Assembly: GCA_021323755.1 (NCBI GenBank)
Contig: JAJPKJ010000058.1
Location: 16,212 to 80,211 of the forward strand
Reading direction: 5' to 3'
Source of the DNA: Chitinophagales bacterium
Lineage (GTDB): Bacteria; Bacteroidota; Bacteroidia; Chitinophagales; Chitinophagaceae
Length of the DNA stretch: 64,000 nucleotides
Shown: one piece after another, positions 62,223 to 64,000 of the stretch
Layout of the letters: each line of letters opens with the position of its first letter
Numbering within the stretch: the stretch's first letter is position 1
Position numbers and translations under genes: made by a program
Notes under the pieces: generated by a model
Database searches by the model: none
What the model saw: the letters and a program-made list of their open reading frames with translations, nothing else
What the model was told of the DNA's origin: nothing

Positions 62223-63053
62223 TTAATTACAACAATTGGCGCCGCAACAGGTCTTTTCTGCGTACACAGTTATACTGCGTATTGTTTTTCCTGAATCTTT
62301 AAACGCTTGAATCTGTTCCGGGGATAAATACTTTGAAAGGATATCATCCGGAATAATGATTGGTCTGTCTTTTTGGACGGTAACATTGGTGAATCCATTA
62401 TTTTCTATCAGTTCTAAATAGACCTGCTTTTGTATGGCTCCCGCAACGCAGCCAGCATACATTTCTGCCGCCTCTCTTAATTCCGTTGGCAAAATCCCTT
62501 CCAGTACGATATCAGATATGGAAAAATGTCCGTTTGGTTTTAATACACGAAATATTTCACTAAATACTTTGTTCTTGTTGGGTACAAGATTTAAGACACA
62601 ATTGCTAACGATCACATCAGCCGTATTTGCTGATACGGGTATTTGTTCAATATCGCCCTGTCTGAATTCAACATTGTTAAACCCCCGCATTTCCGCATTC
62701 TTTCGCGCTTTCTCGATCATTGCAGGAGTAAAATCAATACCAATAACTTTCCCCGTTTCGCCTGTTTCATGTCTGGCAATAAATGCATCATTTCCCGCGC
62801 CACTACCCAGATCAATCACAAGATCTCCTTTTTTTATTTTTGCAAATTGCGTCGGCAATCCGCAACCCAATCCCAGATCCGAATCAGCATGATATCCTTC
62901 CAGCGTTGAATAATCCTCGTTCATGATGTTGTACACTTCGCTTGAGCAGCAACCGGAGCCGCAACAGGATGTCTCATTTTCTTCTTTGGTCTGCAAGGCA
63001 ATGTCAGCGTATTTTTTCTGCACCATTTCCTTTATTTGTTCTTCTGTCTGCAT
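62223..63053 (-). CDS. arsM: Arsenite S-adenosylmethionine methyltransferase
   Basis: ArsM methylates As(III) using S-adenosylmethionine, giving volatile or less retained products. The SAM site is VIDLGSGAGNDAFIAR (residues 79-94). The three As(III)-binding cysteines are Cys64 (LGLGCG), Cys152 (SNCVLN) and Cys202 (AGCVAG), in the order known from algal ArsM. Extra cysteine pairs occur near both ends (CCGSGCC at 30-36 and CCGANCC at the C-terminus), as in many bacterial ArsMs. It sits 15 nt after arsR. Confidence 0.96.
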   Translation of the reverse strand: MQTEEQIKEMVQKKYADIALQTKEENETSCCGSGCCSSEVYNIMNEDYSTLEGYHADSDLGLGCGLPTQFAKIKKGDLVIDLGSGAGNDAFIARHETGETGKVIGIDFTPAMIEKARKNAEMRGFNNVEFRQGDIEQIPVSANTADVIVSNCVLNLVPNKNKVFSEIFRVLKPNGHFSISDIVLEGILPTELREAAEMYAGCVAGAIQKQVYLELIENNGFTNVTVQKDRPIIIPDDILSKYLSPEQIQAFKDSGKTIRSITVYAEKTCCGANCCN

Positions 63054-63068
63054 ATAAATAGTATTTTA

Positions 63069-63401
63069 TTAACAACAATTATTTTCCTGTTTCTCCAGTT
63101 TATCAAAAACAGTCGTCAGATATTTTTGAAACTCGATGAATGTTTTTTTATTGATGCAATAACAAATCGCATTCCCCTCAATATTCCCTTTTATTAAACC
63201 CACGTTTTTCAGCTCTTTCAAATGTTGCGAAATCGTCGGCTGCGCCAATGGCAACTCTTCTACGATATCTCCGCAAATGCACTTGTCGGTCTTTAGCAAG
63301 AAATCAATGATCGCAATACGCGCAGGATGTCCCAACGCCTTCATAATAGAAGCTGTTTTATTCTGTTTTTCAGTAAAGAACTCGGTTCTTGTCAAGCCCA
63401 T
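63069..63401 (-). CDS. arsR: ArsR/SmtB-family arsenic-responsive repressor
   Basis: The 110-residue protein has the winged helix of ArsR: IMKALGHPARIAIIDFLLKTDKCICGDIVEELPLAQPTISQHLKELKNVGLIKG. The metal-binding pair Cys41-x-Cys43 in KCICGD lies at the start of the helix where As(III)-sensing ArsRs have ELCVCDL. More cysteines are at 80, 82, 109 and 110. It is the first gene of the operon and probably controls the promoter directly upstream, where two identical palindromes overlap the -7 box region. Confidence 0.95.
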   Translation of the reverse strand: MGLTRTEFFTEKQNKTASIMKALGHPARIAIIDFLLKTDKCICGDIVEELPLAQPTISQHLKELKNVGLIKGNIEGNAICYCINKKTFIEFQKYLTTVFDKLEKQENNCC

Positions 63402-63740
63402 AGTTAATTATTATATTGCAATATTACGATAAAGATTGCAATTACAAAAAAAATAATCCTGGCTGCTTTTATCCTCCGATGCAGGAGCCATGTTCAGGAA
63501 AGGATAAAATAATGGTTCTTGTAAATTATTGAGCTCCGTATCAGTACCGATGCAAGAAATACGACCCGAATATGCTCAATATCATTCCAAATGATCTTTA
63601 CCAAAACAATTTCCAATTAATAACCATTAATTAATAATTGATAACCCTTCACACAATCTTTGCACTTGGTTTTCTTTTTTGGCAAGGTTATTGAAAATTT
63701 ATAACCGATAACATGATTACTAACTTTTAAAATAAATTTT
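63402..63740. other. 339 bp gap: arsR promoter on one side, unidentified DNA in the middle
   Basis: The left part holds the arsenic promoter and palindromes (63415-63448). The middle part (63460-63640) shows no ORF or hairpin with a T tract that I can support. The right part has a box AATCTTTG at 63655-63662, one mismatch to TAnnTTTG, about 80 nt before the 63741 ATG. Confidence 0.4.
63415..63448 (-). promoter_or_regulatory. Arsenic operon promoter with two ATTGCAAT palindromes
   Basis: On the minus strand a TTTG (63445-63448) and TAATATTG (63419-63426) are spaced by 18 nt, matching the -33/-7 layout. The self-complementary octamer ATTGCAAT occurs twice, at 63415-63422 and 63435-63442, 20 nt apart (two helical turns), one overlapping the -7 box. 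They are good candidates for the ArsR operator. Confidence 0.5.
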
Positions 63741-64000
63741 ATGAGTGCACAAAAAGTATTGATTGGTATGATGACCGGAATAGTAGCAGGAGTTGCTTTG
63801 GGGCTGCTTGTTGCGCCTGCAAAAGGAAGCGACACCCGTCAGAAAATTACCGATGCAGCAGATAATCTCAAAAGAAAGTTGAAACATTTGCGCGGAACTA
63901 CTGCAGATGAATTAGATGAGCTTAAAGAAATTTTTGAAAAAGAAACCACAGGTTTAAAAGAAGATGTTAAAGAGAGAGTGTTGAATCTAATCAAAGCGGC
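63741..64000 (+). CDS. YtxH-type general stress protein, N-terminal part (cut by right edge)
   Basis: The frame runs open to the window end. The product begins MSAQKVLIGMMTGIVAGVALGLLVAPAKGSDTRQKI, which is the YtxH signature: a single membrane helix followed by LLxAPxxG-DTR. A charged helical stretch with coiled-coil character follows (DAADNLKRKLKHLRG, ELDELKEIFEKET). Such proteins are often induced by stress and are of unknown biochemical function. Here the length is incomplete. Confidence 0.85.
   Translation, partial: MSAQKVLIGMMTGIVAGVALGLLVAPAKGSDTRQKITDAADNLKRKLKHLRGTTADELDELKEIFEKETTGLKEDVKERVLNLIKA

Noticed and set aside
62434..62892. 152-codon plus-strand ORF
   Set aside because: Antisense to arsM, whose motifs are certain; the predicted product has no family.
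1..64000. tRNA, rRNA, CRISPR arrays, transposons, prophage genes
   Set aside because: No cloverleaf-like tail motifs in gaps, no regularly spaced repeats, no transposase or integrase motifs and no long terminal inverted repeats were seen.

Overview
This 64 kb window looks like chromosomal DNA of a Bacteroidota bacterium, most likely a Chitinophagaceae-type member. The evidence is moderate GC, almost no Shine-Dalgarno sites, many promoters with the Bacteroidota -7 box TAnnTTTG, and typical families: PorT-like outer-membrane barrels, DUF1573, DUF2911, DUF5683, HU-CCDC81 proteins, a beta-propeller sensor kinase, a single DnaE-type replicase, the futalosine menaquinone enzyme MqnE, and the order parA-parB-DUF5683-dapB. 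I see no tRNA, rRNA, CRISPR array, transposase, integrase or phage gene. It reads as core chromosome with one small resistance operon.

Layout. 1-6 kb: end of queG, two envelope proteins, an ECF sigma factor overlapping a gene for a possible envelope-spanning anti-sigma/barrel protein, then bioA. 6-17 kb: DUF2911, SRPBCC and ABC-2 permease genes, the sppA / folK-dNK divergent block, an MFS exporter, a metallo-beta-lactamase-fold enzyme, and small enzymes and regulators (DinB, YCII, GlxA-like AraC, YkgJ). 17-26 kb: NlpC/P60 lipoprotein, dnaE, trxA, a Rossmann-fold protein, a nucleoside-type MFS permease and mqnE. 25-36 kb: a two-component pair with a 1024-residue propeller kinase, a class II cyclic-nucleotide phosphodiesterase, sdaA, an FKBP lipoprotein, an HU-CCDC81 protein and Tat-exported or periplasmic metabolic enzymes. 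37-40 kb: a wall-remodelling group (M15D dipeptidase, L,D-transpeptidase, RlpA). 40-44 kb: an Rrf2 regulator, dapB, DUF5683, parB and parA. 44-56 kb: a metallophosphoesterase, a barrel, lon, bioB with a sulfatase-like protein, an M42 peptidase, a UbiA-like protein, an orphan LuxE-like enzyme and an oxidoreductase. 56-62 kb: an aminotransferase, tandem DUF1573 proteins and a fused 2-oxoacid dehydrogenase E1. 62-63.4 kb: an arsenic operon arsR-arsM-small membrane protein-arsC. The right edge cuts a YtxH-type protein.

Two small genes below 60 codons were found by reading the gaps: a 48-residue membrane protein inside the arsenic operon (62074-62220) and a 38-residue membrane protein (36891-37007). 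The most interesting items are the sigma factor with its TM-linker-barrel partner, the arsenic operon's small protein and promoter-overlapping repeats, and a recurring promoter layout with the -7 box ending exactly 4-5 nt before the start codon, which points to leaderless transcripts. All function calls rest on recognised motifs read by eye; no database search was run.
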